Shown: positions 31,717-43,735 of the stretch, one piece after another
How positions within the stretch are numbered: the stretch's first letter is position 1
Layout of the letters: every line of letters starts with the position of its first letter
Origin: Gracilaria gracilis
Taxonomy: Eukaryota; Rhodophyta; Florideophyceae; Gracilariales; Gracilariaceae
Assembly: GCA_030374805.1 (NCBI GenBank)
Contig: JARGSG010000031.1
Coordinates: 124,001-188,000, forward strand
Direction of reading: 5' to 3'
Length of the DNA: 64,000 bases
Translations under genes and position numbers: made by a program
Notes under the pieces: model-generated
The model's input: only the letters and a program-made list of their open reading frames with translations
Told to the model about the DNA's origin: nothing
The model's database searches: none

Positions 31717-33628
31717 GTGCACAGGCTGTCCTGCGAGGCCTGCCCTGTATTACTAGGCGCACACGTTTCAAGGGTACAGACGCACGTTCGCCTGTATCTA
31801 GGATTCGTTCAGGAACTATTCCAGAGGTTCATCTTAGCGGAGCACGAACGCATTGCATTGTACCTCCATCACTTCAAGGATGTTGTAGCTTCGTCACGGT
31901 TGCGTTACTTAGCCCTTCAAAGCTACATTAATGCACTGCGCCCGAGGACGGCGCCTTGAGTTCAGTTTTCCTTTTCATTTACTCACCAAGTCATTGAAAG
32001 TCAAGTGATTATCATTGCAGCATTCTTCGTCAGAACTGAGCTGTTCTCTCACTTCCCAACCTCCCGAACCCTCACACTTGGTTAAGTTCCTAACTTCTGG
32101 TTACGATTATGTGCCAGATTCGGGTCCATCTTTCTCGAACGACACGGGGTATTACCACATGAAGAAAATTGAGTTTTGTATTCCTACCGTACACTTGGCG
32201 GCGCAATGAAAAAGTGCTGAACATGGACGGACGGACTCGGACAACTGTGGATTGATATTTTGACCATCACTGCGGGTCCATCCTAGCTTTGAAGACATTA
32301 AACTGTGGCTAAATTCCAACATTGAGATTGAGGAGCTTCACCGCAGTTTACCACCGTTAAATAGACTTCCAGTTGCCCTGTGAAGACCAGAGCGTCGAGA
32401 ATTACTGGTAATACTAGCCGTGGAAATGATCGTGCTACATGAAATCTTTGAAGCCTCTCGTCCGTTCAGACTGCAGATAATTAACGCATTAAGGAAGTGC
32501 TCTGTTCGGACCTCAACTGTCTGTTATGGACTTCTGAACGATGCAATCCACACCAGCCAGTCTCGATTTGGGTTAACTTAACTTGTCACATCTCCATGAC
32601 AGGAAATAATAACCCCCTTTTTTGCTGCAACCAGCATGTTTTTTTGTATATTGTGTTTCTTCGTTCTCGTTTCATCAACCAATTCTACCAATATATCCTC
32701 ATGATCTCTTGCGCTGAAGTACGGAAGTTCTACTCTGAGCCTGGGTTCTCATGTTTCTTGTCAGAAAGATATGGAAGTCGTGTATATATGTGGGTGGGCC
32801 CATTCGATTCCCAGTCCGTCCTTTCTACAGTGAGTTCGTGGACATTCTGGGATTCTCTACATCGTATTTCTCCAAGAGATCCAACTCAATTCTTTGGTTC
32901 AATTCAGTATGGAGGATTTCATCCTCCATTTTGTGTTGTTGGAATTTTGATGACCATTTAACTCCCTTCTCTTCTTGTAACAGGCTCTGGTGCTCAGATA
33001 TTTTAGTATCATCAACTGGACATCTGTTCTACTATGCGCAGGATCGGAGGGTTGAAAGGTTTTAGTGAATTTTCGTAACGTACATATCTTGGTGGATTCT
33101 TACAAAATATTGCCCACGGCGCATAACATGATGACGTTGTATTGTACAGAGAGTAACGCGATACATCACCAACCGACGCGCGTTCTTATAACAATGTTTA
33201 TAGATCATTGAGGCTTTCGGGGTTATTGTCCGCTACTCTTTTCGCGACTTTGGATATTCAATGATCCCTGGGATGTATCATGATGGCGTAATATGGTCTC
33301 GTTCTAGATATTATTGAGAACAGGTGTCAGTAGAGTTAAGTATCCCTCGGTTATATCAATATGGACCCAAGATATACCGGATACAATCGCCTCTGAGGAG
33401 TTTTAATGTCCACATTCATTCCTCTGCGTCTACTCTCTTTGGCGGGAAGGATACTTAGCCGATCGATACCTAAGATAACACCAGATTTCCAATAATGGCC
33501 TCTTCCAGAGTGCTTCTATGATAAGATCTGTGTTGTTTATGGCGGGAACACGGTTTGGTACAGAGTTTCGCTATATATGATCCACTCTGGTCTAGCGATA
33601 TCGTAGTGCTTCTCTTGAGATCCCCTCC
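31717..33628. other. Gap with no supported gene
   Basis: Short frames exist (for example 31717-31959) but none aligns with the neighbouring recombinase-helicase or shows a motif. The palindrome at 32909-32929 is the only clear structure. It is probably decayed element DNA and the 5' flank of the gene at 33.7 kb. Confidence 0.5.
32909..32929. repeat. GGAGGAT-family palindrome upstream of the recombinase-helicase gene
   Basis: ATGGAGGAT/ATCCTCCAT forms a perfect 9-bp stem around TTC, 800 bp before the first zinc-finger frame. It pairs with the site at 38965-38983 downstream of the gene. Confidence 0.8.
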
Positions 33629-33708
33629 GTGATAATTGTAACATATGCACTTCGGTACATATTGTTGGATATCTCTCCATCGTACTCAGGATTTAGTAAG
33701 AGCTCAAG

Positions 33709-36700
33709 ATGGACCACCCAAATATTGACGCCAAGCCTCCGCAACCTTCTATTGGTGTTCATACCATTGGATTCTTTGCTATCTGTATCTCTTGTGAGAC
33801 TGGGCTACCGTGCAAAAGGAGAATTTCAGATCATCTTTCTGGGAAACATGGACTGAAATCTGATCACGTCAAGCGAATTGCAGACGAGGTTTGAGAGAAG
33901 AAGATTACAATGCAGTCAGATCAACCAATCTCAACCGTTTGGAGCAGTTATCCCTGTGGACCTACCAGTCCGTGCGCTTCCACCGACTCCCACAATCCGA
34001 CAGTCATCGCAAAGGGTTCGACATTTCTTGCCCCACTTTTTGGCTTGGGCATAAGTGAAGGATTGAAATGCACCTTATGTAGTGCGTGTTATACGGATCC
34101 GAGAAGTCTTGCCTCACATCTTTCTGTAACTCATGCTGTAGAAGATCCTCGAGAGATAATTACCGGACTCCAAGCTCTTGGAACGATTAGGGTCCAGACT
34201 ATTTTTGGCGGACGCTCAAAGCGCTTGTATCCCGTCTCCGGAAGTGCTCCTGTAGGCAGTATAGAGGTGGTTTGTGAAACGGAGGACTTCAAAGAAACGC
34301 GCCAACATCAGAAGCAAGTGGATGATCATAGTTCTCTCAAGAATGCTAATCATGATATGAATGAAGTGGCGTCAAATATCTTATCCAACACCATTGACTT
34401 TCATCAAGAAGAAGGAGCAGCAGCAATAGAAGATGACAAATTGAAGAATAAGTTCACTTCAATGTCTCGCGTGGATGGCCTTTTGCTGAGCCGCAAGTTG
34501 ACTCTGAAGACTGCATTTCAACTTTCGGATTCAAAGGCAAATGAGGTGCCTTTATGGGACGCCGTCCTTAATGATGTTACAGAATATCTGCTAATGCTAC
34601 CAAAGATTGCACTTGACATCCCAAACTGCATACTTAAGTCGATCAACGTTCGTTCTCGTGGAGACAGGCAGATGGAATTCCGTGCGGTGTCTGACAAGGC
34701 CGCAAAGGGCTATGCCTTGGAGATTTGTCTCCTTCTAATGTTTTGCATACGTTGTCAGGAAGAAAATGGTCATCTTTGCGATGGAAACGTTTCTGGGCTA
34801 CTAGTCCCCTACTTGGAAGAGCTCGAAAAGTTTCCAAAAATTGTACCTGGCCCTAATTCCAAATCCTCCGATGGGAAGAGCCTTTTCTATCCGCGATACG
34901 AATCCATTCATTTCATACTTCGATCTATTTCACTCGAAGCTCGTCCCATGATTCTTCGTTCAGAGACATTCACAGTCAAAAACTTTGTCTGTTGCAGATG
35001 TGCTCGTTCTCAGAACGCTTCTACATCGGAATCGCCGGATAATGCCTCGTATCGTCTATGTAATTCATGGGAAATATAAAAGCCTCTAGCTTCTTTGCAG
35101 TATGGTATTTCCGCTTGCGCAGTCCATGAGATTTATCGCTTACAGAAGAAATGTGGAACTCCATCATTTGGATTCCTCTCAGAAGATCTGGAATGCGAGA
35201 TGAAGCGCATGAACGATGCCCTTGATCTCCAAAAGAACCACACAGCATCATATGTCCGGTCGATGCTGGACCTGGCTATGGGTATCATGGACCAAGAAGA
35301 TATTCAAGTTATCTTTGAGGCCTGTCAAAGTCACACATGTTGTGGGATTGTGCAGGATGTCCATCTCTCTCTCAATCGCCTAGGTCTGTTGGTCAAGGCG
35401 GCGCAGAAGTCCATCCAGGAGTTACTTTTTAGCAATCTACTACTGGGAGCCAACTTGCCTGATGGTTTCATGTCCATGCTTCACTCGCTTCAGGATGAAA
35501 TGGCTAACAAATGTCCGGGTTATAATTTTGTTTCCTTCAACCGAACAAAACGAGCTTGGGTTAAAAACAATACCTCGTTCGTGCTTAACACGCAAGGCAC
35601 GCCCTCGGGTATGGTTTCTCTCTCTCCGACTAGCAATGATTCGTAACGAGAGGTACTCAGCTTGTATGGGGTACGAATGTTGAAATCTAGAGCATTAGAA
35701 TGGCTTTCTACTTGCCAAGAAGTTCAGGATCTGCTTCTCTTCTGTGTGCACATTTCATCTGGGTCTCCTTCTCGAGCTACAGAGATTGCCACACTGCGTC
35801 TTTCGAATGATGTGCACGGACTACGCAGTTTCTTCATATCTAAAGGGGAGGCAATGCTAATCACTCGTTGGTCAAAGTCGAGAGGTATGAAAGGCTTCGC
35901 CAAACCAATTCCTAGGTTTCCCGATCCAAAAACCGGTGAATACCTCCTCCTTTATCTCACTTTAGTTCGCCCACTCGAAGCAGCAATAGTTGGTTCCCTT
36001 TACGGGTCCTCCTTTGGGAGAGATCACTGGAACTTTCTGTTCAGCAAAAAGAAAAGACCTTTCACAGAAGACCATATTCGCAGTGTCATATTGAAGCACT
36101 TGGTTGTGAGTGGGATACGTATTATGTTCAGTAAGTATAGACACTACACCGTGGGTATAGTTGCTTCGGTTAGTGGAGAAAAAGCGTCCAATCTTGTAGA
36201 GCAAATCGGTGATGAACTCCAAGATGTCGGGTACACACAGGCCGGCCATAGTATGGCGAAAGCCGAACGGATTTACGCCCGAACTAGGCAGGAACTCACA
36301 AAGCTCAACAGGACTAATCTTGGAGCGTACCGAAGATGGTCAAAACAGTGGCATGTATCGCTCCTCCCCGACTCCTACCACGACAAGCGAACCAGGAACG
36401 AAGGTATTCCGATTGATGCCCCCCAACTCAAGAAGGTGAAGGTCAACGGAACTAAAACCCTGACCGAGAGGTTGTCTCACGTCAATGAGACACCCTGTTC
36501 ATCCTCCACACCTCCGAATGGAAATGAAGTCAAGCCTAATTCCCAGTCAAGGGCTTATCGAAGTGAGAAGGACGAAATGGTCTTAGATAGTCAAATTGCT
36601 ATTTCTTACGGAAAGGAACGCCGAGGATCCGATCTACCCATGATGACATCTACTCAAAACCACGGTGTTGTACAAATTTTCGAAAGAGCCTGTTGTCTCT

Positions 36701-38802
36701 ACGAGCATTTGCTCCCGCACTTTTTGAAACCCCTGCGAAATATGCTCTCTGACCAGTCCACTACGTTCAGATCCATGACACAGTTCAACGCTACTGTGCC
36801 TGTATCTGAGAGGAAGGAAAGCATACTCTTCGTAATGCCCACAGGTTCTGGAAAGTCTATTGCTTCCTTCTTCCAGCGTATATGGAACGCAGTTGTTTCA
36901 GCACGATATTGAAAGTTCCACTGCTCTCATTGTTGAGAGAAATGAAGCTCAGAGCCGAATCATGCCCTCTAAAAGGCTCTACGAGAATATCAGAGTCTAC
37001 CAGTGACTTTTCGGACCTCTATATACTTCTCCCGGAGCACTTAAGAGGGCAGGAGTTCAAACAATTTGTTCAAAGAATGTCTTCTTGCCGACGACTGGCT
37101 CGTGTGGTTCTAGATGAGGCTCACCTCACTGCGTCATGGTCTTCTTTCCGCCAAAGCATGCAAGATCTACGCTACGGACTCTTTGAAGTGCCAGATCGTA
37201 TCCCACGTATCCTATTGACAGCAACAGTTCCTTCTTGTGAACGATTGGGTCTAGTTTCGAAGCATGGGCTTTATGCTGTTTTTCTTTTCTCTATGCCGAT
37301 GGCCCGAATGAACTTGGTGTTTTCTGTTGTGTGCCCTCCCTCTCGAGAAGCGGATCTCAGATCCAGCGCGGGGCTATTTCAGAAGAATACGATACACCTA
37401 AACAACTTTGCTTTATCAGTTCTGGACGCCAAGATTAACGAAGTTTGTTCTTCTCATCCTGATTCAACTTCGTTCCGAGTACTGATGTATGTAATGCAAC
37501 GGCGAGATGTGGAAAATCTTGCAGAGCTGTTGTGCGCCGCTTATGAACCCAGTCTTTCGTTTTGGGAGAGGAAAGCTTCCCATGGGTTGGAGAAGTCAGT
37601 TACCGTTCTCACGTACCATGGCGGGATGGCTGATGAGAAACAAAGAAAGATGTTTTCTGCATGGAAGAATCCAATATCACAGGAGCAAGGAAACCCGAAA
37701 CTTCATGTAACTCTAATGGTGTGTACTTGTGCTTTCGGTGCTGGGCTTGATGCCCCAGATGTAAGACTGGTCTTACACGTTGGTGGGTCCACATCTTTAT
37801 TGGATCACGCTCAGGAAGCAGGTAGGGCCAGTAGAGATGGTAAAATGGCGTTCTGCGTTACCGTCTACTCTACATCTTTCGGGTTGTACATGGGGTCCCA
37901 TTTAGAGGCCAAAGCTTCCGAAACTAAAATGATGGACGACTTCAAGGCGGCAGAACAGTGGCGTGAAGAGAAGAAATGGCTTGAGAACAAAACATTTTGT
38001 CGAAAGAACTGGCTGTACCGGTCAATTGATGGACAGGAATTTGGAGTTTGTCTTTTCGATTCTGCTTTGAAGAACTGTGATGTGTACAGCAACACCAACT
38101 TGAATATGATGATTGAAGTTAATAACGAGAACCATGCACACGTTCAGAACTGGGAAGTTCGTAGTCCATCGCCGGCATTCTCCGTGAAAAGCATTGGACA
38201 GGGCGCTCCTATATCTGCTCGGGGGCATACAGTTCACGAAGGCAGATCTGTCAGCCTCGCACTGAGAGAAGAAAACAGTATCCAGAGCGTGCTGAATCTT
38301 TGTGAATCTCTGCTGAGAAGATTCGAACATGATTGTTTGGCATGCTATGTTGGATACTCTCGAGTGGTTAGCATTTTCGATAACAAAACTAAGCAACAAC
38401 ACGTATGCCCATGGAAGCAGGGAAGGTGCTTCCACTGCTACTCTCGGCACCACAGAGTCTCAGCTTGTAACAACAAGGCTCGTGGTTGAACAAGGGGGGT
38501 GTTACAAATGTGGACTTTCGTACTCGAGGGGAGTACAAGTTCACAGAGATGGCCTAGGCTTCGCAAGTTCATGCAAGTTGGTGTTTCTGAGAGATCTCGG
38601 GTGGTTTCTTTGGAGGAAGTCGGAAGAGATGAGAAAACGAATGGTAGGAGAACTGTTCTCCGACGAGCAATCGAAATCTTTTTACGGATCGCAATCGTCG
38701 AGTCTTCGATCGTATGAGAGTTCTTTCGCAACAAAAGACGCGTTTTTTGCAGATTGGCTTTCGTCAAGAACCGATGGAACTCCAACTCTGCTTCTAGTTT
38801 GA
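33709..38802 (+). CDS. OrsD zinc finger - tyrosine recombinase - RecQ-like helicase gene
   Basis: Modules in order: two C2H2-like fingers (CISCETGLPC to about 33870; CTLCSACYTD...H at 34073-34133); a long linker; a tyrosine-recombinase-like domain from about 35690 with SPSRATEI (Arg), ITRWSKSRG (Lys), KYRHYTVGI, QAGHS and ERIYAR (candidate Tyr); and a RecQ-type helicase with MPTGSGKS near 36838, VLDEAH, LLTATVP, FGAGLDAPDVR and QEAGRASRDG. The C-terminus has a CCHC knuckle (CFHCYSRHHRVSAC) and a second C-x2-C...H...C cluster near 38500. Frame 1 runs from 33709 to 36912 with TGA 33892, TAA 35077 and TAA 35644; possible introns are 33889-33915 and 35060-35122. It then moves to frame 3 (36.88-38.49 kb) and back to frame 1. 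The architecture resembles fungal mobile YR-helicase proteins. It is either a multi-exon gene or a slightly decayed copy. Confidence 0.8.
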
Positions 38803-38964
38803 CTCTGTTTTCGGGACTTCTTGAATGCATCTTCGCTATAAAACAGAACATGGATGAATGGAAAGGAAGGTAACTCTCTGTCTGTAGCCGTGAAGATGCT
38901 CTCTGGGAAACCGTGAACCTATCATCGTTAGACAATAGAGAGAATTGTTACGAGATTTGGCAAG

Positions 38965-38983
38965 TGGAGGATGATGTCCTCCA
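38965..38983. repeat. GGAGGA-family palindrome downstream of the recombinase-helicase gene
   Basis: TGGAGGA/TCCTCCA forms a 7-bp stem around TGATG, 162 bp after the last frame of the recombinase-helicase gene. With the site at 32909 it brackets about 6 kb. Confidence 0.75.
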
Positions 38984-38989
38984 TTTGGT

Positions 38990-40014
38990 GACTCCTGTCA
39001 GACATTCTAACCGTTAGTCATTGGTCTTGTTTTCTGCATTCTGTAGTTATGTAGTGATGTTCTAAGAGTTTCCAAATTGATATACTATGCCAATAATGCT
39101 TTGTTATCCCTAGTGGAGAGATAGAGAAATCATGATTATTTCTCATTCTACATAGCTTTTCTTAACGAATATAACTCGCGATACAAGCGTAAAGGTGACA
39201 GAAAATTCGACACACCGAGCTGAACCCTGTACGGGGGGGGATGCGAGAAGATCGATGTTTGGATATCTGCCCCACATCTGCATAACGGGGTTCAATGGTT
39301 TTGGTAGTGCCTAATGAAAACCATTGAACGCGTGTTATGTAACCAGCGCGCCGTGGCACACTGCCAGTTATCCAAAAAATTGCAAAATATAGTGCGTCCA
39401 ATGGATACCGTGAAAATAATGTAAAAATCAACAATGTATCTATGCAGCGCGGGTTCAATGGTCGCGTACAGTGTCATGACAACATGCAACCGTCATAAAT
39501 GACCTCTTAGCCATTGAAACAAAACATATCTTATATATAGGTGTTTCAACCGGTACCATCCGTCGATGAAGAGTGAGCTCTTTTGCCACACATTCCCATT
39601 CTGAAGCACGCCGGTCTTGTACCATCGCCTTACCTGCCTTGGGGAAACTTTGAAGTCTGCAATTCTCCTCGATGTCTTGGAGTAGATCGAAATGGCTGAC
39701 TACACACACGCCAACTCCGTGATAAGCTGACACGCCCTCCCTCGCATTTGAGTGGTCAGAAGTTTTTTCTGCTAACTCTGAATTATGTTCGGCCTTGCTC
39801 TCCTAGCCTTGTTGAACACAACGGCCCGGCCGATGTCACGTTGGTTATGTCGTAAGGGGTCTTGTGATGTATTTCGGATAGTCCATATCTGCTGACACTC
39901 TTCCTCACTTGTGACTGTTAATATGGTATTCGTCCTTTGAACTCCAAGGTATATCTGCTTCGTTTTGAAGTGAAACCATCGCTGGTGTAAGTTTTCGCAC
40001 TGTTTGTTTCTGTT
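38990..40014. other. Intergenic region, nothing recognised
   Basis: Short frames on both strands have no coding character. No repeat pair or motif stood out apart from a run of eight G at 39233-39240. Confidence 0.5.
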
Positions 40015-40629
40015 CTACACAACTGATGAATAGTTTCTACAGGAAAGTGTCAGGCAACGGTATAATCCAAACTTTGCAAGTAGGCGGGTGAGTGGCTCAA
40101 TTGCAGGTGTAATACAGTCTGCGGGTGCTCCTTTGGAAACCCAGAAGACCCTAAGTAGTCTCTTTGTTGTACCATTCATCTTGGCGATTCCGTACCGCTT
40201 CTCATATTCAAGGTGGCACGGCAATGTTAAGGCCACTCCAGGAGTGATACGCTGGTTGCATGGGGAATTGTTCTGCCCAGGGGCAACGACAACAAAATTA
40301 TGGTCTTTCGCAACGAGGTTTTGTGCAAGAGGAAGCATTAGAGCATCTTTTGGGTGAATTCCTTCATCGTTAGTGAGCAGAATAGTCCGCTGGGGACCAT
40401 ATTGGGTTACTGGGTCACCTGAAATTGTAAGAGTGCTATTGTGTCTCACAGTCGGAGGCCGCGATTGGGAACACTTGTATTTGCTTCTCGCAGTTCCACC
40501 CAAACGACCAGGATGTGGTGCGTTGAGAAAAGCGCTTGAAGGATTGTGGGATGCAAGGCAGCTAAACGCAGATCCCATGCGTGGGAAATAAGTTAGGCAA
40601 TCTCGTAATTCTAAACCTGATGCTGACAC
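40015..40629 (-). pseudogene. SurE-like nucleotidase, N-terminal half only
   Basis: SurE proteins are metal-dependent 5'/3'-nucleotidases that begin with ILLTNDDG. Here the match starts near residue 85 with ILLTNDEG (Glu for the second metal-binding Asp), then VVVAPGQNNSP and later KGAPADCITPAIE, corresponding to the conserved SG-x-PADC segment. The next conserved block (PDLVVSGIN) is missing: after LTRLLAK the frame drifts and stops at 40015, and no continuation appears downstream. The N-terminal 80 residues are Ser/Pro/Arg-rich and could be a plastid or mitochondrial transit peptide. It is therefore a truncated gene, or a gene with a distant exon I cannot see. Confidence 0.6.
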
Positions 40630-40865
40630 ATCATCAACGATACCCGCCAGTGGTCTGCCTCTTTACGGTTCGCGAAGTTCTACCTTCATGAGACTCGTGA
40701 GACTGCACAGTTTTTCATCAAATCGGCCTGATCGCCAGACCCGTGCGTGGAGACATTGGAGAGCGCGTCTTCCGCTGTTGCTTCCTCATAATCTGATCCC
40801 GATTAGGGATAGCTTTCTGAGTCTGCCTCCACTTTATCACAGCAATAGGTGCACAATCGCCTCTT

Positions 40866-41567
40866 CTAAGCGTTTTTCGTCCCAAACAGTTTTATTCTTG
40901 GACGGTACTTTACCTTGCTTTCCCCACTCTCTCCAAAAAGTTCAGACTCAGAAGCACTTGATTCATTTGACTCCAGAGCTCTGTTCAAGTCCTCAGCATC
41001 AATGTACTCGTCGTATCGCTTGCCATACGCGTCTTGTCGCAACTGTTTTCGATGAAATGTGCTCAACTCCCCAAGAGGCTTCCGTCTGGGAGAAGGTGGC
41101 GAGTCATCTTCTTCGTGTGACCCTTCATGTTTATGCACGTACTTCTAAGATGTTCACTGTACCATGCTCAATTGTGCTGCAAAGAAATCTCCGGGATGTG
41201 ATATCTCAAGACCAATCCGCCGTCTACTTTTATCATCAGCTGAGGCGGTCGCCCCCTTCCCGGGCTGCCATGCAGAACTGCCTACGGTGTTCTTATCTAA
41301 ATTGATGCTTTGACCTCTTCTCCTTGCGATTAGAAATTTTGCTTTTGGAAGCCTTTTGACAAACGCCTGAGCATGGAGACGAGTTGGACTGAAGCCAGAG
41401 TTCCCTTCGGAGGTAGCTTGATGTTGGCTATCACCTGGTGTCTCTAATGCTGCAGGATGATCGAACACCCATGCTGGCGTTGGAGGAGACGGTACGGGGG
41501 GGGGCGGCGACAGTACAGAAGAAAATTTTAAGGTTGGGTTGCACCGAGGATGTGTTTCTGTATGCAA
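40866..41567 (-). CDS. Hypothetical charged, low-complexity protein (two frames)
   Basis: 41567-41154 is Pro/Ser-rich and then basic (RRRGQSINLDKN, SRRRIGLEISHPG). 41138-40866 is acidic then helical (LGELSTFHRKQLRQDAY, then YIDAEDLNRAL). Both read better than the forward ORF at 40688-41305, which is their shadow. Splice-like sites lie between them on this strand (TTTCTTTGCAG near 41180; GTACGTG near 41144), so they may be exons of one gene, though I could not settle a consistent phase. No known domain. Confidence 0.35.
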
Positions 41568-41736
41568 TGCATCTCGGGGTCTTGAGTGGGGTAAAGCTTC
41601 CCGTTGGCTTCGCCCTGATTCTGAAACAAAGTCATTATTAGCACTCTCGAAGCCTTAACTGGTCGATGTAGTTGTCGCTCGGGAAAAAAGCACTTTCGAC
41701 GGTATTGTAGGGGTATGAAACGATGATAAGACTGTA

Positions 41737-42729
41737 CTAATAACCGCTGTAAGTTTGATGTGATTGATTTTGTATTCCGAGAGTATTCACGCGCTCAACC
41801 GTAGCAGCTTCGTCGTAGCTTTCGTTATCAGAGTGGACAACCTCATCGCTCCTCTCTTCGTACGAGCGTTCGGTTTCGTGATAGGAGTAAGAACCGTCAA
41901 CGAGATGCAATGATTCGCCGCCTTCGGTTAGATAAGATATTTGCGGATCGCCTATTGTTACAGAGTGCTGGAACGTATCGTTTTCATAATCAGAAGAAGA
42001 GGAGGAAGACCGGTTATCTTCCTGTGAGTCGTAGTCGTCCACTCTTTCGATACCATCAATGTCATCCAATTCTCCTTCGCTGACGTCCGGTATGATTCCT
42101 ATGTCTTCAACTGTCTGAAGTACAAAGTCCGAAACCGGGAGCCCAGTGCTATCGCGTATGGACGACTCTGAGCGTATGGAATAGGCAGCTGTGAACTCTG
42201 AAGGCATTCGCGTTGGTCCCTCACGCGCAATTTGCGGTTGTTGCTCACACTAAACTCAGAGCTGATGCTCTTCATCTGTGTTGGACGATTGCGGGAGATG
42301 CTGTTCAATACCGCTCTGAGGTGTTACATGAGCAGTCGTTTTCTGAATTGGAGACACGGTCGAATTTTCGTCCTCAACATCAGATGGCAGTAGAGTTACC
42401 GGAGTTGTGACGAATTTGGGGGCAAAAAGAAGAATTAGGTCGTTAGTGGAAACGGAGGCATGTGGCAGAAGTTGAAGTGTAGCAGGAAGTGGATTTAGAA
42501 AGACATCATCTTAAGTTTGATTCTTTTCATCGATAACGGTTTGTTCGAGTCGCTGGCGCAATTCGGATACGGAAGAGCCGGAAAGCGGGGGCACAGGAAC
42601 GCCATTAGAGGAGGCAGGCTGTACAGAAGCGGAGCGCTCAAAGCGCGCGGCAAGCTTCTTGCCATGCATGCGGCAGCTTTTGCGAGATGGTGGCACGAAC
42701 GATGAGCTTCCACTACAACGCGACCGCAA
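41737..42729 (-). CDS. Acidic Ser-rich protein, one frame with three in-frame stops
   Basis: One reverse-strand frame is open from 42729 to 41737 except for TAA at 42511-42513, TGA at 42256-42258 and TAG at 42250-42252. The first part ends in a helix (VSELRQRLEQTVIDEKNQ), the middle is Pro/Thr/Ser-rich, and the last 156 codons are strongly acidic (EGELDDIDGIERVDDYD, then an SSSSSS run). This looks like a disordered regulatory or structural protein. No catalytic motif. Retaining one frame over about 1 kb with stops but no indels matches the other loci here. Confidence 0.4.
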
Positions 42730-42922
42730 CGCGGTGCGACCAGACGGATGTGCAACGGTTGAAGAAGTGAGGGACGTGCCTTACACGGGAGCAAGGCGTG
42801 CATGTTTGCATGAAGGTCATGGAGAGGTATACGTAGAGGGGCCAAGCGTGTGGCAGCCATGGCTGAGCAGGCAGCGAAGAGGGCGAGTTGGAGAGGTGGA
42901 AAGCGCGAGACAAGAAAGCCGT

Positions 42923-43735
42923 TTAGAAAGTGCGGAGGTAGCTCAGCAAGTGGTCAAAGGCGGTGCGGGCGATTTTGGAGGCCTTGAAATCGTAGTTGTA
43001 AGCGGCACGGGGCGCACGTTGCCCACAAATACATTGCACGCCGGTTTGTAGCACATCTAACGGGACGTCCATTTTGTAGTGTATGGGCTGCATGATTCGT
43101 ATGCCGCGGGAAGAAAGGGAGTTCTCGGCAACTCCCAGACACGCTGCGACGCGCGCAAAGGCGGAAAGGTCGCGCCAACAGGTGACGGCCCTTTGCGAAG
43201 GCCAGAGAGCGCCGCCCGGTTTGTCGATTCCGGGGTAGAATTTCAAAAGGTACGCACGCGCAGCTCGCACGGCATGTTCGGTATGGTCGGCAATAAAGTC
43301 AATGCCATAGCGTTGCGCAAATGAGGTGGGAGTGTCGGCGACGTGAGAAGTGCGAACGGAGGCCGGAAACGACTGCGACTGCAAGTCGGACAGAACTGGC
43401 CCAAAGGAATCGCGCAGAGATGTAGGGTCGAAGATTGGGTTTTGAATCTGCTGCTCGATAAGCCAGGCAGCCAGGGGCGCGAGGGGAGTCTCGGAGGCGA
43501 CAAGAGCAGAGGTTGCGGATGATGCGGTGCCGGTAGTGGCGGGGGGCTTGAATCCCGTGGTGGGAGGGTGTAGTTGGAACGACGCGGGAAGCGAAGCCAA
43601 GCGACTGGCTCGAAGGCGGCGTCGTTGTGAGAAGTCATTCTGCGGGCGTGGGGAGCAAGTAGGTGCCGGCGGTTCGATAGGAAAGCGGTGTGAAGGGCAC
43701 AGCGACTGTAGGCTGAGCGACGGCAGACGCGGCAT
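42923..43735 (-). CDS. Phycobiliprotein-like (phycobilisome-fold) protein with transit peptide
   Basis: From ATG at 43735 the product is 270 aa. Residues 1-55 are Ser/Pro/Leu/Arg-rich without acids, like a plastid transit peptide. The C-terminal 150 residues follow the phycobiliprotein globin-like pattern: a helix ending AYLLKFYPGI, then PGGALWPSQR, then C-W-R-D (position of the bilin-attachment Cys and conserved Arg-Asp), FARVAACLGV, and later M-D-V-P-LDVLQTGVQ, which matches the L-G-x-P...GV-x-M segment of the beta chains. The frame continues 86 codons upstream of this ATG without changing the domain. Bilin binding is possible but not shown. High GC and an intact frame mark it as a live host gene. 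A related non-phycobilisome bilin protein is the main alternative. Confidence 0.65.
   Translation of the reverse strand: MPRLPSLSLQSLCPSHRFPIEPPAPTCSPRPQNDFSQRRRLRASRLASLPASFQLHPPTTGFKPPATTGTASSATSALVASETPLAPLAAWLIEQQIQNPIFDPTSLRDSFGPVLSDLQSQSFPASVRTSHVADTPTSFAQRYGIDFIADHTEHAVRAARAYLLKFYPGIDKPGGALWPSQRAVTCWRDLSAFARVAACLGVAENSLSSRGIRIMQPIHYKMDVPLDVLQTGVQCICGQRAPRAAYNYDFKASKIARTAFDHLLSYLRTF

Noticed and set aside
40688..41305. Forward 205-codon ORF
   Set aside because: Ser/His/Arg-rich with no motif; the reverse-strand frames in the same DNA have better coding character.
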